A stretch of DNA of 64,000 nt from Apostichopus japonicus (Eukaryota > Echinodermata > Holothuroidea > Aspidochirotida > Stichopodidae), in assembly GCF_037975245.1 (NCBI RefSeq), contig NC_092567.1, positions 8,990,714 to 9,054,713 of the forward strand, read 5' to 3'. Shown here in pieces: positions 10,861-22,893 of the stretch. The notes under the pieces were generated by a model. It ran no database searches. It was not told where the DNA came from and saw only the letters and a list, made by a program, of their open reading frames with translations. Both the position numbers and the translations under genes were made by a program. The first letter of the stretch is position 1. The number at the start of each line of letters is the position of its first letter.

Positions 10861-13056
10861 TTACTACTTAGACCCCTTCCCCAGCACGGCGATCATTACA
10901 TTCATCACATTTTGGACACCCCCCCTGTGGAAATTTCTGCACATGTCCCTGACCATCAATCACAAGTCGATAACGAGTTTAAAAAGTTACATTTTGGAGT
11001 AGGGATTGGGATGAGGTGTATATGACTTAATATCACCTCAGAACTTTGCCCGCTTCGCGACCGTTTACAGCGTCTTTATCAGTGGCCATATGCTTGCATC
11101 CACCTGTGTATTTTTCGACAGAACTAGAATATTCAGCGTTTATGCTGCGTTAGTTTTTGCGCAATTTGAACGCATGATAGATGGCTAGACCAGAGAAGTG
11201 TTCGTGCGTTTCGAGTGTACTAGCTATGTTGATACTGTGATAGCTTCTATCTCTCTTTCGCATGCATTTTAGCTAGCTACCACAGAATTTTACGCGCGCT
11301 TTCGCGCGCATTAGCTGCACTGTTAATGTCATAGTCTTTTCATTTGCTCATTATGTTGACTCATGATAGTAGCAACTACAATTCTCTCTGCGCTCGGCGC
11401 GCACAATTTCGAGGAAGCAATAAACGTTGCGCAAGATCGTGATACGTGGCGGAGGTTAATCACTGAGCATGTCGTACAGACGAGACTCAACTTACTACTA
11501 CTACTACTACTCGGCGCGCACAAAATGAACTTCTACTATGATATTTGGGGGGGGGGGGGGATTGTAATGGCCATGCCAAAGATACCCATTGCGAGCTCAA
11601 AGCGCGAGCAAAACGGCGCATTTTTGGAATGGTTGCATTAGGAGTCGTTTATAGGTCATGTTGAAGTGGAGGTTTCTGATGTAGCCCATATCAAGGATAC
11701 GTGATACCAAGGGTGAAAACGCGCGTGAAGCGAGCTAAAATGCTCTGATATCCAGCTTTCATGCATGAAAAATGCGCAAAGTATCGCTGACAGCAGAAGT
11801 GCAGCGAGTGAGCGTACAAACAATGGTGTAGTTGCTGGCTACCATGCATACGACGTGGGCCGTTGAAAGGACTGGCGGAAAATGTTGTGCTAGTAAGCTA
11901 CCATGCATAGAAGGGAGAACAAACTATCACACATATCAACCTAGCTAGTGCACGTGAATCGCGCGAACACATTTTTGCACAAGCCAGTAACCATGCATGC
12001 ACATTGTGTACATTTACTGTAACACAACATAAATGAGGAATGTATAGTGACTGGCTATAATGCATAACAAGAGTCTAGAGCTTCGTACTTCATTGCCTTT
12101 GGATTTGAAGCCACATATAATTGTTTGACCTACCTCTGTTGACCTAAGGTGACATTTGACCTTAACCAAAAACATTAAGAATAATCTACTCACTATGAGT
12201 AAACCACCACCGAAGTATGAGAATGATCTGAACTAGCGTAATCCATTTAGAGTGGTTACAACCGGCGTCACAGACACACATACATGCATGCCTGCACATC
12301 TTCATTTAGCCTCTGGCAAGGAATCAAAAAGTGGTTCTGAGCAATTTTCAGGGAAATTACATTAGGCCACGCCCCTCAAGAATATTAATGACATGCATTA
12401 AGGTTCTAACCTACATATGTACACCCACCTCCCAACAATGCCATCAAAACAAGTTTGTACAAAATCGGACAGACGGTTGCCGAGATATGAGTATTTAAAG
12501 AAATTGTTCGAAGCCCAGCCCAATCGCGCAGAAAATGTTAAGGTTATCTAGCTAACATGCGTGTGCAATGAGTAATTAATTCTCACAGCATCAATGCAGC
12601 TTGTGCACGCGAATCGCGCCAAATCTATTTTTCCAAATATATACCAAATTGACGCCCAAAATATTATCATTGTGTCAGTCTAGCTATAGTATACACAATG
12701 CACGCGAAACAAGAAAGTGTTTTGGTACTTTGTATCCTATAAAATACAGTCGTTTTGCTATAAAAGCTTTTCAATTCAACGGTGTTCGTATTTACTACAT
12801 TGCAAAATTATTACCTTGGTAGCGTGACAGGACGAACGTGGTAATTCAGATATCTTACCAAAGTAAACCCATACCTCACTCCTTTATGTGGAAAAAATAT
12901 TAAGCGAAAGTCACTCTCTACACGGCAGACAGGTTTACACACAGAAACCGGAAATAAATCAATATATCACTAATGCACGAGAATCGCGCACAAAGAAACT
13001 CGTTGTTCATATCTTTAACTTCGCGATTATTTTTTCTCAGGTGAGTTGGGCTTGTT
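10861..13056. repeat. CpG-bearing dispersed-motif region
   Basis: No gene. Two motifs recur. A TGCACG-N-GAATCGCGC word occurs at about 11949, 12604 and 12974, with partial relatives near 12700 and 22525. An AGCTACCATGCAT-like word occurs near 11840, 11899, 11987 and 12054. A direct repeat CTCGGCGCGCACAA lies near 11391 and 11511, with a (CTA)n run just before the second. This looks like an old degenerate tandem or dispersed repeat. Confidence 0.5.
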
Positions 13057-13060
13057 GGTA

Positions 13061-13098
13061 CGAAGATCTAGAGAGGACATGGTTAAAAAAAATATATT
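13061..13098 (+). repeat. Left arm of an inverted pair flanking ACGT arrays
   Basis: The arm CGAAGATCTAGAGAGGACAT followed by 'ggtt' and an A/T run matches the reverse complement of 18418-18452, with few differences. Both arms point toward an (ACGT)n array. The pair is about 5.3 kb apart. No target duplication was found outside the arms. Confidence 0.7.
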
Positions 13099-13300
13099 AC
13101 GTACGTACGTAATAATACTACGTACGTACGTAATAATTATCACGTACGTACGTGATAATACTACGTACGTACGTAACAATATCACGTACGTACGTGATAT
13201 GTTTTACGTACGTACGTGATAATTACTACGTACGTACGTAGTGTTATTACGTACGTACGTAATAATTACTACGTACTTATGTAGCGATTATCACGTACGT
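13099..13300. repeat. Array of (ACGT)3 palindromes
   Basis: Eight perfect copies of ACGTACGTACGT and two degenerate ones, each flanked by symmetric AT-rich arms (for example ATT...AAT and ATC...GAT) and spaced about 22-25 bases. Each unit is a self-complementary hairpin of 18 or more bases. Smaller relatives occur at about 17279-17305 and 18378-18412. Confidence 0.9.
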
Positions 13301-13325
13301 ATTTGAAGGCCTACGTATAGGCCTA

Positions 13326-13970
13326 CACTCTGAAAACAACCTGGTGAAATTTCACCAGTTCCTTGTGAAATTTTCACCAGGAGTTGCGTTTATATGCTAC
13401 CCTATATATCCTGGTTGTTTTCACCAAGTTGCCTGGTGGATGAGATTTTAACAAAATCCTGGTAGATATAACCAGGAAAGCCTGGTTAAATTTCGTGGTG
13501 AAATTTCGACACTGTCCTGGTTAATATCAATGGGTATTCACCTCATTCCTTGTGATATTAACCAACATTTCCTGGTTGATGCTAATACTATCCTGGTTAA
13601 TATCATGAAATATTTCACCTCTTTCCTGGTTAAATTAACCAACATTCCTGATTGGTGCTAATGCTATCCTGGTTAATATCATAAAATGTTCCACCTCTTT
13701 CCTGGTTAAATTAACCAACATTTCCTGGTTGATGCTTATACTATCCTGGTTAATATCATGAAATATTTCACCTCTTTCCTGGTTAAATTAACCAACATTC
13801 CTGGTTAGTGCTAATGCTATCCTGGTTAATATCATAGAATGTTCCACCCCTTTCTGGTTAAATTAAACAACATTTCCTGGTTGATGTCACCATTATCCTG
13901 GTTAATATTAAACTGATTTTCCACCTCATTCCTGGTTAATTCACCCCTTTCCTTGTTAATATGCCACCTT
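13326..13970. repeat. CCTGGTTAA palindromic minisatellite with ACACTCTGAAAACAA leader
   Basis: The leader ACACTCTGAAAACAA opens the array at 13326. A perfect 18-base palindrome, CTGGTGAAATTTCACCAG, follows at 13341-13358. The array then degrades into about 20 CCTGGTTAA/TTAACCAG half-motifs, with a higher-order repeat of roughly 120 bases (13560-13900). Reading frames here are repeat translation. Confidence 0.8.
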
Positions 13971-15994
13971 ATTCTCCATTTAAGTTGCAATGCATTCAAA
14001 TTGAGAAAAAACAAACATAAATTATAAAACAACATCATCAATGTTACTGATAGCTAACTTTATTTGCATCTCCATTACTTTCGAATTTTGAGTAATAAGT
14101 GAACTTTTGCAATTTAGTTTAATTCCTCAAATATTAATACAATGAATTAATATAAGAAATGCAATACTGAAATCAAAATTTTGAGGACATATTTACAGCA
14201 TAACCATCGCTACATGCTGAAGCTCTGATTGCTCGACATCAACTGTGAAATGTAACAGGGATACCAAGACCTTGATCAGCACTTTTGCACAAGGATACAA
14301 CTTGGAAATCACTTGAACAGTTTTCAGTACAGAACAAGAAATGGACCCTATACCTCATACTTGAAATACTTGATCAAAGCCTCTCCTCCAATAACCTTTG
14401 TTACGACAAATTCAACCCGGTGTCAGTAGCTTCTTTTCTTTAAAGGTATGCTGTATTAGCCCCAAATATGCTAGATATTCAAATGTGGTCACCTTTGGTC
14501 AGAATTCTTAAACTGTTTTTATTACAACCTTTGAGGAAATTTTCCTATTCAGTAATCTTGTGTGTCCTTAAAAATTGCTGAGAACAATTGGAAGGTACTT
14601 TTTGAAAACTTCTTGCCATTATAGCGTGCTATAATTTGGGCATATACTGACTATCATTAAACTAGATAGGAAGGTCTTAGAAGATCTTTGTTCACATTGT
14701 TAATGATAGGGATGACCTAATACCAAATTGATTTGTTTAATTTAATTATTTACTTATTGGTAATTAATTCATATTTTATTTAATTACAATTATATTTTAC
14801 CACTTTGCACAGGCAAACCGAACATCTGCAAGACAATAATTAGGCTTCCAACGATACCATTAATGTTTTAGTAATAAGCTCATCCTTGGACCTCACATAC
14901 TTGTGCAAATTATTTTAACTCCAATAGAAAGTGGTAATTAAGTTAAGCTTATTATAATCACAAGAAAGATTAATTTGAAAAGATTTTGAGCTAACAGTTA
15001 AGTAGTTAAAGTATAAACCAAAGTATCCTTGAACATGAAATTTCTGATACTCCGAGCCCGAATGACCATAATTATGATCACGTTTTGCATACATCCACAT
15101 GTCCGTCCGTGGACTCAGGAAGAAGCGTTTCCAAACAATTAACTAAACCGACCCCTAAATGACCTTTGACATAAAATTCCTGAGCACTTCCACAAGTCTC
15201 TTCATCACAGGCCATCTCTATGCAAGTTTCATTGAAGTTGTACCAACAGGTATTATCAATTGTGGACAGAGAGATGAATTGAAATGCAAAACATCAAATT
15301 GTTGCTCATAAAAACAGCTACAATCACATTCTTGATGTGCAGCATCCAAGCTACAGACATCCTTCTACTATTGCAAAGCTGTGTTACTGTACTTGGTAGC
15401 CTCTCTCAATTTCTCATTTTCACCTCTTCCAGTTTGTACCAATGTAGGAAAGGAATGAAACAATTAAAGTATTAAATGGTGTGTTAACGAACTAGAATGA
15501 AAAGAAGATTAATCGCTTTCTTCAGTCTAATAGTTTGTGCCATGCTTTTTGAAAACCTAACCCTTACCCTAATTTAATCTTGGAATAATTCTCTGAGTTG
15601 GTCAGTCTTATTTCTGTTTGGGATTGTTTTCCACAGGGCATTTTATGTGGTTTTTAACCCTAGGCTCCTTTGACATTTAGTAACCTGTTAGGTTAGGTTT
15701 GTGTGTAAAGTAGGCTAACCTTATACTAATACTAGCTGATACAATGTAGTGATTTGAGATTAGCAACTAACCTTAATTGAATTGAATTTGACGTGGTAGT
15801 TATTATAATAAATGGGCTAGCTGTTGATGCAGGAGGGCTACACAATATGATTATCAACATACAATTCCACGTTTATACTTTTAAAATCAATTTCAAGGCT
15901 AAAAATAAACCTCAAACAATTATCTGTAGTGTAGGGTAGTCCTGTCCTACCCTTACCTAGCCTATAAAATGTGAGTTCAATCAGGGAGTTGTTC
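13971..15994. other. Non-coding, nothing recognised
   Basis: AT-rich intronic sequence. No repeat copy or exon was supported. A short CCTAACCC-like run lies near 15556. Confidence 0.5.
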
Positions 15995-16439
15995 TAACAC
16001 AGTGGCGGATCCAGGATTTCGCCGAAGGGGGGGCCCAGATGGGAAATGCCTAATCGTCGTCCTGGGGGAGGGGTCTAAGGGGAGTGGGTTCCCCCCTCCC
16101 CTTTGGGAAAATTTCACAAAATATGGAGGTCCTCGGTGCAATCTGGTGCTACTTTTCGTGAAAGTTTGGAGTAAAATTTATTTCCAATAAATCATGTATT
16201 CATGGTTTGCCGGGCATATATTAATTTGGCAATTTCGAGCAATGAGCTGGGATTTACGTCTTTGGGGAGTAGGTGGTGATGCAAATTACTTTTTACCAGG
16301 CTACTCCAGGCCATTTCATCTTGGATGCCCCCTTCCAGATGGAGACTATTGATGCAGTCAGAGTGCCCCTCTCACCTTCACTTTATCAGAATGATGGTGT
16401 ACTCTTTTTGCAAATTTATTTTACAAAAAATTTCACGCA

Positions 16440-17773
16440 CAGTGGCGTAGCTAGGATTTTTTGAGTGGGGGGGGGGCATGGGGGGCTGTTCTTTCTTGTG
16501 GGGGGGGGGCGGAGTTTACTATCTAAGCGGAGCGCCACCTTGGTTGGCGCGGAGCGTACAGAGAAAATTTGAGATTTCAGCACCCCCCAGATCGCAGGAG
16601 ATGGCACCTGTGAGGCAAAATAGCAACCAAAAAGATGTGCAACTTTGGTGACAGAAATGCGAAAAAAGTTTTTTCTCTTTCATGCTGACTGGCCTTGCCA
16701 ACTCAGCCAGACTTTTAACTTGAGGGAAGTTGGCATCATTTGTCGTTTCAAGCTGTCAAGGCCTTTCTCCCAACTCAAACCCCTGTGGGCTACCGGTAGA
16801 TTTGCAGGATATGCCCACATGTGGACTTAAATAGCATTAGAGGAAGGGGGTGGAAGACTAACACGCATCGATGTTTCGGTAATGGTCCACATTGATGGCT
16901 CGGTGCTTATTAGGCCATTTATTGGGTTTCTTGAGGCAGCTGTCATCAGAATCTGGCTTTTTGTGCCAATCGATGACCGATAACATGTATTGGTATGTAA
17001 ATTTCTTCTTCATATATCTAGCAACACTCTAAAAACAAATGAGTGGATTTCATTCCATTGGAGTGATCACTCGGCGCACTTCAAATTAAGAGTAAAATTT
17101 AACTCTATTGGAGTTAACCCTCACTCCTAATATGAGTGAATATAACTCTATTAGGAGTTAAGATTTACTCAAATGGAGTGGAAATTCACTCTTATACCGG
17201 AATGTGCTCAGTGATCACTCCCATGGAGTGAAATTCACCTATGTTTTTATCAGTACAGTACAGTGCATATCATCATAGACGTACGTACGTACTACGTACG
17301 TTCGTATATCAGACGCACTCGATACCCACGATACGATACGGTCCTGGAGAAACTATTTCCACTCATCATTTTTTAAGGCGATACAGTAGTGAGTATTGAA
17401 CAGGCACAGCCGCATGTTTGCAGGAAATTCAGAATTCCCAATATTTTATATCTCTACCAGTAGTGAAAATCATGTTTCGACAGTTTCGTGGACATAAAAA
17501 GTTGTTTTGTGGAATATTCAATGACATATCAGGGGCGGATGCAGGATTTGTGACAGGGGAGGGGTCTGACTGGTCCAGCCGCGCCTGAACGTAAGAATAT
17601 CTAAGCGGAGCGCCATCATTGGTTGGCGCGGAGCGTACAAGAAAATTTTTGGCTTTACAAACCCCCCAGATGGCCGGAAACGGCACTTCCCGAGTATTCT
17701 AAGCAGCATGTACCTAGCCTGAAAATATGGATCTCATGTCTGCAATTTCAGGCCCCCCGTAGCTACGCCACTG
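16440..17773. mobile_element. Nested hAT-like element, 8-bp duplication
   Basis: The termini are CAGTGGCGTAGCTAGG at the left and CAGTGGCGTAGCTACG read inward from the right. The flanks TTCACGCA (16432-16439) and ATCACGCA (17774-17781) agree at 7 of 8 positions, as expected of an aged 8-bp duplication. Poly-G runs and the hairpin module (16521-16565) follow the left end. It carries the palindromic minisatellite at 17029-17240 and an ACGT cluster at 17279-17305. No transposase is visible. Confidence 0.7.
17029..17240. repeat. GAGTGGAATTCACTC-type palindromic minisatellite with shared leader
   Basis: Opens with AACACTCTAAAAACAAA, nearly the same leader as at 13326. It continues with about ten imperfect copies of a motif alternating GGAGTGA/TCACTCC and TTAACTCC/GGAGTTAA. 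Inverted copies allow extended hairpins. It lies next to an (ACGT)n cluster, as the 13326 array does. Confidence 0.75.
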
Positions 17774-17803
17774 ATCACGCATGGGGCACTTTCCCTCGAA
17801 CGC

Positions 17804-17806
<3 letters not shown>

Positions 17807-17837
<31 letters not shown>
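17807..17837. repeat. Poly-A run of 31
   Basis: An uninterrupted A homopolymer between the nested element and the outer right terminus. It is not preceded by AATAAA and may be a retroposed remnant or slippage. Confidence 0.9.
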
Positions 17838-17840
<3 letters not shown>

Positions 17841-18377
17841 GGATTTTCAAAAAGGGGGGGCCCGGGCCCCCCGGGCCCCCCTGGATCCGCCCCTGTAACA
17901 AATACCTTCGCCCATCTATTAGTATTACCCTGGCTATATGTGGGGAGTTCAAGTGATCTACCAGGGAGTTGCCGTAACATCATCTTGGATCGACAGCGGC
18001 AATAGACACTACACAGGCCTTATCACTGGCCTAGCCCATGACCTATCCACGTGAGATTCAATGAACACAAGCTTAACGTGATGCCTAGGTCTAACATACG
18101 CCAGACCTACTTATGCATTAATTGAGCCTAGGACTAATGATCCGGGAATGAGTTCCAGCACAAAATTGTGGCGGCTTAAGTGCAGGCATACCTGTGGTGT
18201 TACTGTTAGTCGAACGAACGTACCTTAATTGTCTGTCTCCGGCATTTTTGAGTTAACTAGTCTATAGGCTGCATAAGCTTGACTTCTGACTTCTTGCATG
18301 TAGACAAATGTGTTACAGTATATACGTACCGCGTACCGCCACTTCTTACTATCTTCGGTATAGAACGTAAAATTATC

Positions 18378-18452
18378 ACGTACGTACGTAATAAATATTA
18401 CGTACGTACGTAATAAATATATTTTTTTACCATGTCCTCTCTAGGTCTTCGT
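18378..18452 (-). repeat. Right arm of the inverted pair with an ACGT array
   Basis: Two ACGTACGTACGT palindromes are followed by 'ccatgtcctctctagg', the reverse complement of the arm at 13061-13098. The arm stops exactly where the second copy of the 2.2-kb repeat starts. Confidence 0.7.
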
Positions 18453-20160
18453 AGATTTAGGAGATAAGCCATGTTCTTTTCATTTCGCTCCTTCGAGATC
18501 ACTGCACTGTAAGTATTTTGTGAGTAGCCATCATATCAATTGATGCTTTAAATCTCTTTGAAAAAAGTAGTGGTAACGTACACTTTGGGCAACTTAATTA
18601 CAGAGCAACAATGATTGTGTAAGGTTATGAAGTAATGTTGTGCCCCTCGGAGTCTATCAGCCCCGCCCCCCCCCCTGTAAAACACACACACACACACTTA
18701 AACACATCCACACCTCCGCTTAAATCATTCTTTCAATCTAAATTGCAGAGTACACCGCGAAGTTTACCTTAATTATTTTCCAAGTTTTGCAAACAAAGTT
18801 TTTGTTTCTCTGAAATTGCTGCATAGTGTATTAAAAAATAAACGAAGACAAAACAGAGACCAAATATGTATCGGAACTGTTGGTGCCAGATGTATCGTAC
18901 TTGAAATATACTAATAGGTAACATTAGCATAAAGACTTTATTAAGGCAAAGATAAGACACTCGTTCTGCAGTTTTGTACAGGAACAGAGGGTCGTCAAAG
19001 CCGACACCATATATATGGAGGAGGGAGGGGAGGGGGTCTGTGGTCGTTCCCCAGAAAAAGGGCAAGTTTAGACTTCAAATGATACCTTCTTAGGCATAGT
19101 TTGACTGACTTGACTTATGTCCAATAAATTTGTCTATTTTTTAACTATTCTAAGTTCGTTTGAAATGCGTGGTGGTGGTGGGGTGGTGGGGAGACACCCC
19201 TTCATCCCCTTGACCGGCGCTTGAATACAATCTACATGTATTGGCGAACATTAACATCCATGCATGATTTGTCTTGAAAAAATAATAGTAGAAATAAAAT
19301 GTGGGTAATGATTTGAGAGAAAGTATGAGAACTATATGTGAATTTAAAACCATTTTGTGTTTATTTATACACTTACGAAAACAGAATCGGTCTGTCTGTT
19401 ACTCCCTTACGTCTACATTTCCCCAGGTTTTGATACTATTTGGCTAATAAAATGAAGCAGCTATCTGCAGAAAATTGAGTTTCTTCTCTTAGATAGATTT
19501 CTGTGTTTCAAAATTTCTTCAAGAGAACGAAACATATCTTCAAAGGGTGCAGCTTAAGTCCATGGGATCCCCATCATCCTGCTTGGAATACATTATAGAT
19601 AACTATAATTTATTTATTACATCTGTTTTGTGTTTGAGTGCTTTAAAAACTCGCTACGAGAGAACAAGGGATATCACTAAATGCAAAAACTTCAGGGGCT
19701 TCCCCTCGTGGAACCAACCAGGGCTTGAAATATATTCCAGAGAAAGCCCCTCGATCCCGCTTGAGCTCTCAGAAACGTTCTGTACAAGTTTGAGGTTCAG
19801 CTTGCTACTGACGACCCTATCTAAAACTTCTGCCGCTTCCGGGGTCTTCGCATCGCACCCTTTAATAACATTAATCTATCAAAGACAATATCAAATTTAC
19901 ATTTTTGATCAGTAAATCTGCACGCAGAGTGAAATGTGCATAAATCAGGCTTTATGCTTATTAGATGAGTACTAGTTTAATTTTCGAGCCATCAATTTAC
20001 ATACTGTGTATCGATTCGGTACAGTTTTACATCGGTATTATATACTTAATGAGGTAACGATGAATACTTTATTCTATATATTTAACGCGTGTTAATCTTG
20101 CAAGTAGTAGTTAAGAGAGGAATTCAGATACAATTCAAGTAGTTTTATTCATCGGTCAAC

Positions 20161-22779
20161 CAGGTACGTAGCTAAGGCTTGATGGTTGGGGGGGGGGGGG
20201 GGTCGTGTAGTGGCTGAAATTCCAACTGGATTTGAAGCAAGAAAATTCCGACTGCTGCCTTGTACCCCACCCCCTCCCCTGCGCTACTCGTCAACGATAC
20301 GGTCAGTCAGACATCCCATCTTTCGCGACTGAACTTTTGTTCCGAACTTGTTTCGATACATTTGTACCCACTGGCCCACACATCTCAAACTTATTAATCA
20401 CTCTGGTTAAGCAAGTAAGCAACTGAGTAGAAGCTATCTGCTTCAAGGCTACATAGACTAGGAACTACAAAAGCTATGTTAATGTAACAAATGGGAAAAC
20501 TTTTTTTTCTTCAACAAATTATATACGACGACATAGTGAATTACCAAAAAACACCGGGGTTTTTCCTAGCGCGCTTAGTATTATTTTTTTTGGGGGGGGG
20601 GCGGGGCTATTTATCACTCACGTAGCATCTTCGTCAAGGACCAATAGAGTTCTTAGAAATAAGTATAAAAACATAATGAAAAAACGTAGTTTTCAGTGGT
20701 TGCGGTTCTCACCTAGGCCTTTATATCAAATCGATATGGACATATTCGGTGGCGATATACGCCAACCCGTATTAACTAGTGATAACATGATAGTTAACTC
20801 TGCTCTAAGGTGAATAAGCACAGTTCGCAGATAAAACAACCACAACCATGACTGAAACTAGAAGTGCTTTCGTGGCAGCCATATGCATATAAAATAGCTA
20901 TAAAGGGCGCTAGTATTCAATATTAGTCAGTATCCGGTAAATATCCATAGGGCGGGAGCATGCAGTTAAGGAACATACTAAGTATCGCCCACATGTTACA
21001 TAGCCTATACCAAATTAATCGAGAGGTTTTTCAACATCATGGATTTCTCGGCCACTGTACAATTGAGATAATCAGGTGTTACTAGTTAAAACTAGCCTAG
21101 GGCCTAATAGAATTTGGAAAACCGATACTTTAAAGAATATAATTTGTACAACAAAAAATGAAGGAAATCATCAAAGAGTTAAATTTTAGGCCAATCCCCG
21201 AACACTTTTTTTCACTGCTCAAACCTTAGTTATTTGATATAAACCTCCTACCTTTTTTTGGTCATTACTTCTGAGGAAGATATTTGTCTACTCATAAGCT
21301 ATACATTTTTATGTGGGCCCAATTCCGCGAACAAAAATAACAAGTGAACCGTTTCTCCATTTCTATAAAATATATTCTAGTTTAAATTTGGCCAAAATAG
21401 TCTTACACCTATCTTCAACAACTGTATAAGATGTAATTGTCTGAAATATACAATACAAACCAATTTTGGCAAAGATTTAAGAGTTCGGTGAGACGTACCA
21501 AGTAACGTACTGTAACGGTTACAACTAGCACTGACTAGCATTGGGTGTTGTAATTGTATACAATACATATAATATATGTACCAGCGACGTAGCCAGGAAT
21601 TTGCAAGGGGATGCACATTTTGCGTTTGATATGGGGAGGGGTCTATAAGAGGAGGGGGTGTCCTGTTTTGAGCACTTGAAGGTCCTTAGATGCGATCTGG
21701 AGCAATTTTTTGCCAGTTTCATCATAATCATATGATATCATATTATCAGCAGATTTTGTTTCCGTTTTGAAATATTCTTTCAGAAAGACAAACATAGTGC
21801 TCTTTTACAATTTTTCCAGTAGGATGATTCTTGTTTATTGTCCAATGTCTGGACTTTAATACATTTGACGAACTTAACTGATAGACAATATAAACTCTCG
21901 TATTTAGCAGTGTAATAATTATTTATAGGAAGCGCGTATCACGTACGATTGCTAGCTTAGCTTCAAAACATGCTGTTCGCGCAACAACTTATGACGAATC
22001 ATAGAAAGGATGAGAACGCACGTTGTCGTCGTCGTTGTGCATACGGTTCGTGACTCTCCACCGAGTGCGGTTATTTAGGCTATATGTATTTTATTACGCA
22101 GTGGCCAACTGTAGGCTGGTAATAGGTAATAGGCTACTGGTTAAATTTAGCTAATTGCATCTGCCAAACTAAGTAGCTGAATCAGTAGGCCTAAATATTA
22201 CTACGATTATAATCGAGTAACGGAGCTGACGAGTATTCAAGATGAAAAGAGCACTGACAAAATACCATGCCAAATAACAAACAGTATTTAACAATTTTTC
22301 GACACTGAAAGGGAGAGCAGTTGCTCCCACTCCCCCCCCCCCCCCCTCCCTGGCTACGTCTCTGATATATACTGCACTTACTTGAAGCTAGCGAACAGGG
22401 TCAACCCACCCAATAACAAAATTAGTACATAAATAAACCGAATTGAAGCTGGCGAACGCTGTACAGTAGTTCTTTAGGCATGATATTTAATGTATTCAAA
22501 ATCATACGAAGTTTTGCATGGTGCACAAGAATCGCGAGATACAATTTCTCAAAGTGGCAAATAAAACGTGGTAAATATGACTGATTAAAGGAAAATTTTG
22601 ACCTAACTTTTTCAAATTTTAGGTCATTCACAATCACAGGAATATATGAATAGGCCTAGGTGATTTAGAATGCGACAGTCGGAAATTCCGACAGTCATAC
22701 TCAAAGTTTCTAACTATCGTCATTTTTACCAAGCTTGGGTGGTGAGACAACCCACCCCCTCTCTTTAGCGGCGTCCCTG
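20161..22779. mobile_element. hAT-like insertion, perfect 8-bp duplication and empty site
   Basis: The element begins CAGGTACGTAGCTAAGG and its right end reads inward as CAGGGACGCCGCTAAAG, an imperfect inverted repeat. CGGTCAAC is duplicated exactly at 20153-20160 and 22780-22787 and occurs once at the empty site in copy 1 near 10473-10481. No transposase frame is seen. It contains another element at 21582-22364. Of all the mobile-element calls here, this one has the strongest evidence. Confidence 0.85.
21582..22364. mobile_element. hAT-like element nested in the 20161-22779 element
   Basis: The left terminus CAGCGACGTAGCCAGG pairs with the right terminus read inward as CAGAGACGTAGCCAGG. The flanks ATATGTAC (21574-21581) and ATATATAC (22365-22372) match at 7 of 8 positions. 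A poly-C run sits just inside the right end. Length 783 bases, no coding capacity. Confidence 0.8.
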
Positions 22780-22893
22780 CGGTCAACGCGTAAATACAAG
22801 AAAAGATCATTATTTTTTTTGTATTGAATGTTTTCAACTGTATTGTCTACCATCTTGTCTACAGACGTCTAAACAAATTGTAGACGTTATTAT

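Larger units (their letters stand above)
16000..17895. mobile_element. hAT-like element with 5-bp duplication, carrying a nested element
   Basis: The left end CAGTGGCGGATCCAGG (16000) pairs with the right end read inward as CAGGGGCGGATCCAGG (17895). TAACA lies immediately outside both ends (15995-15999 and 17896-17900). The 5-bp duplication and GATCCAGG core match the class of the 656-2321 element. The 16440-17773 element lies within it. Another left-end-like sequence at 17530 (CAGGGGCGGATGCAGG) could instead pair with the 17895 end, with a 6-of-8 flank match, so the outer boundary is not certain. Confidence 0.55.
18454..22888. repeat. Copy 2 of the ~2.2-kb repeat, split by an insertion
   Basis: Collinear with 8420-10582 from 18454 to 20160, then again from 22780 to 22888. 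The 2.6 kb in between is absent from copy 1. This is direct comparative evidence for an insertion with the 8-mer CGGTCAAC duplicated at both edges. Confidence 0.85.

Noticed and set aside
17530-17895. Separate element from the 17530 left end to the 17895 right end
   Set aside because: Flanks match only 6 of 8 and the interval would interleave with the better supported 16440-17773 element.
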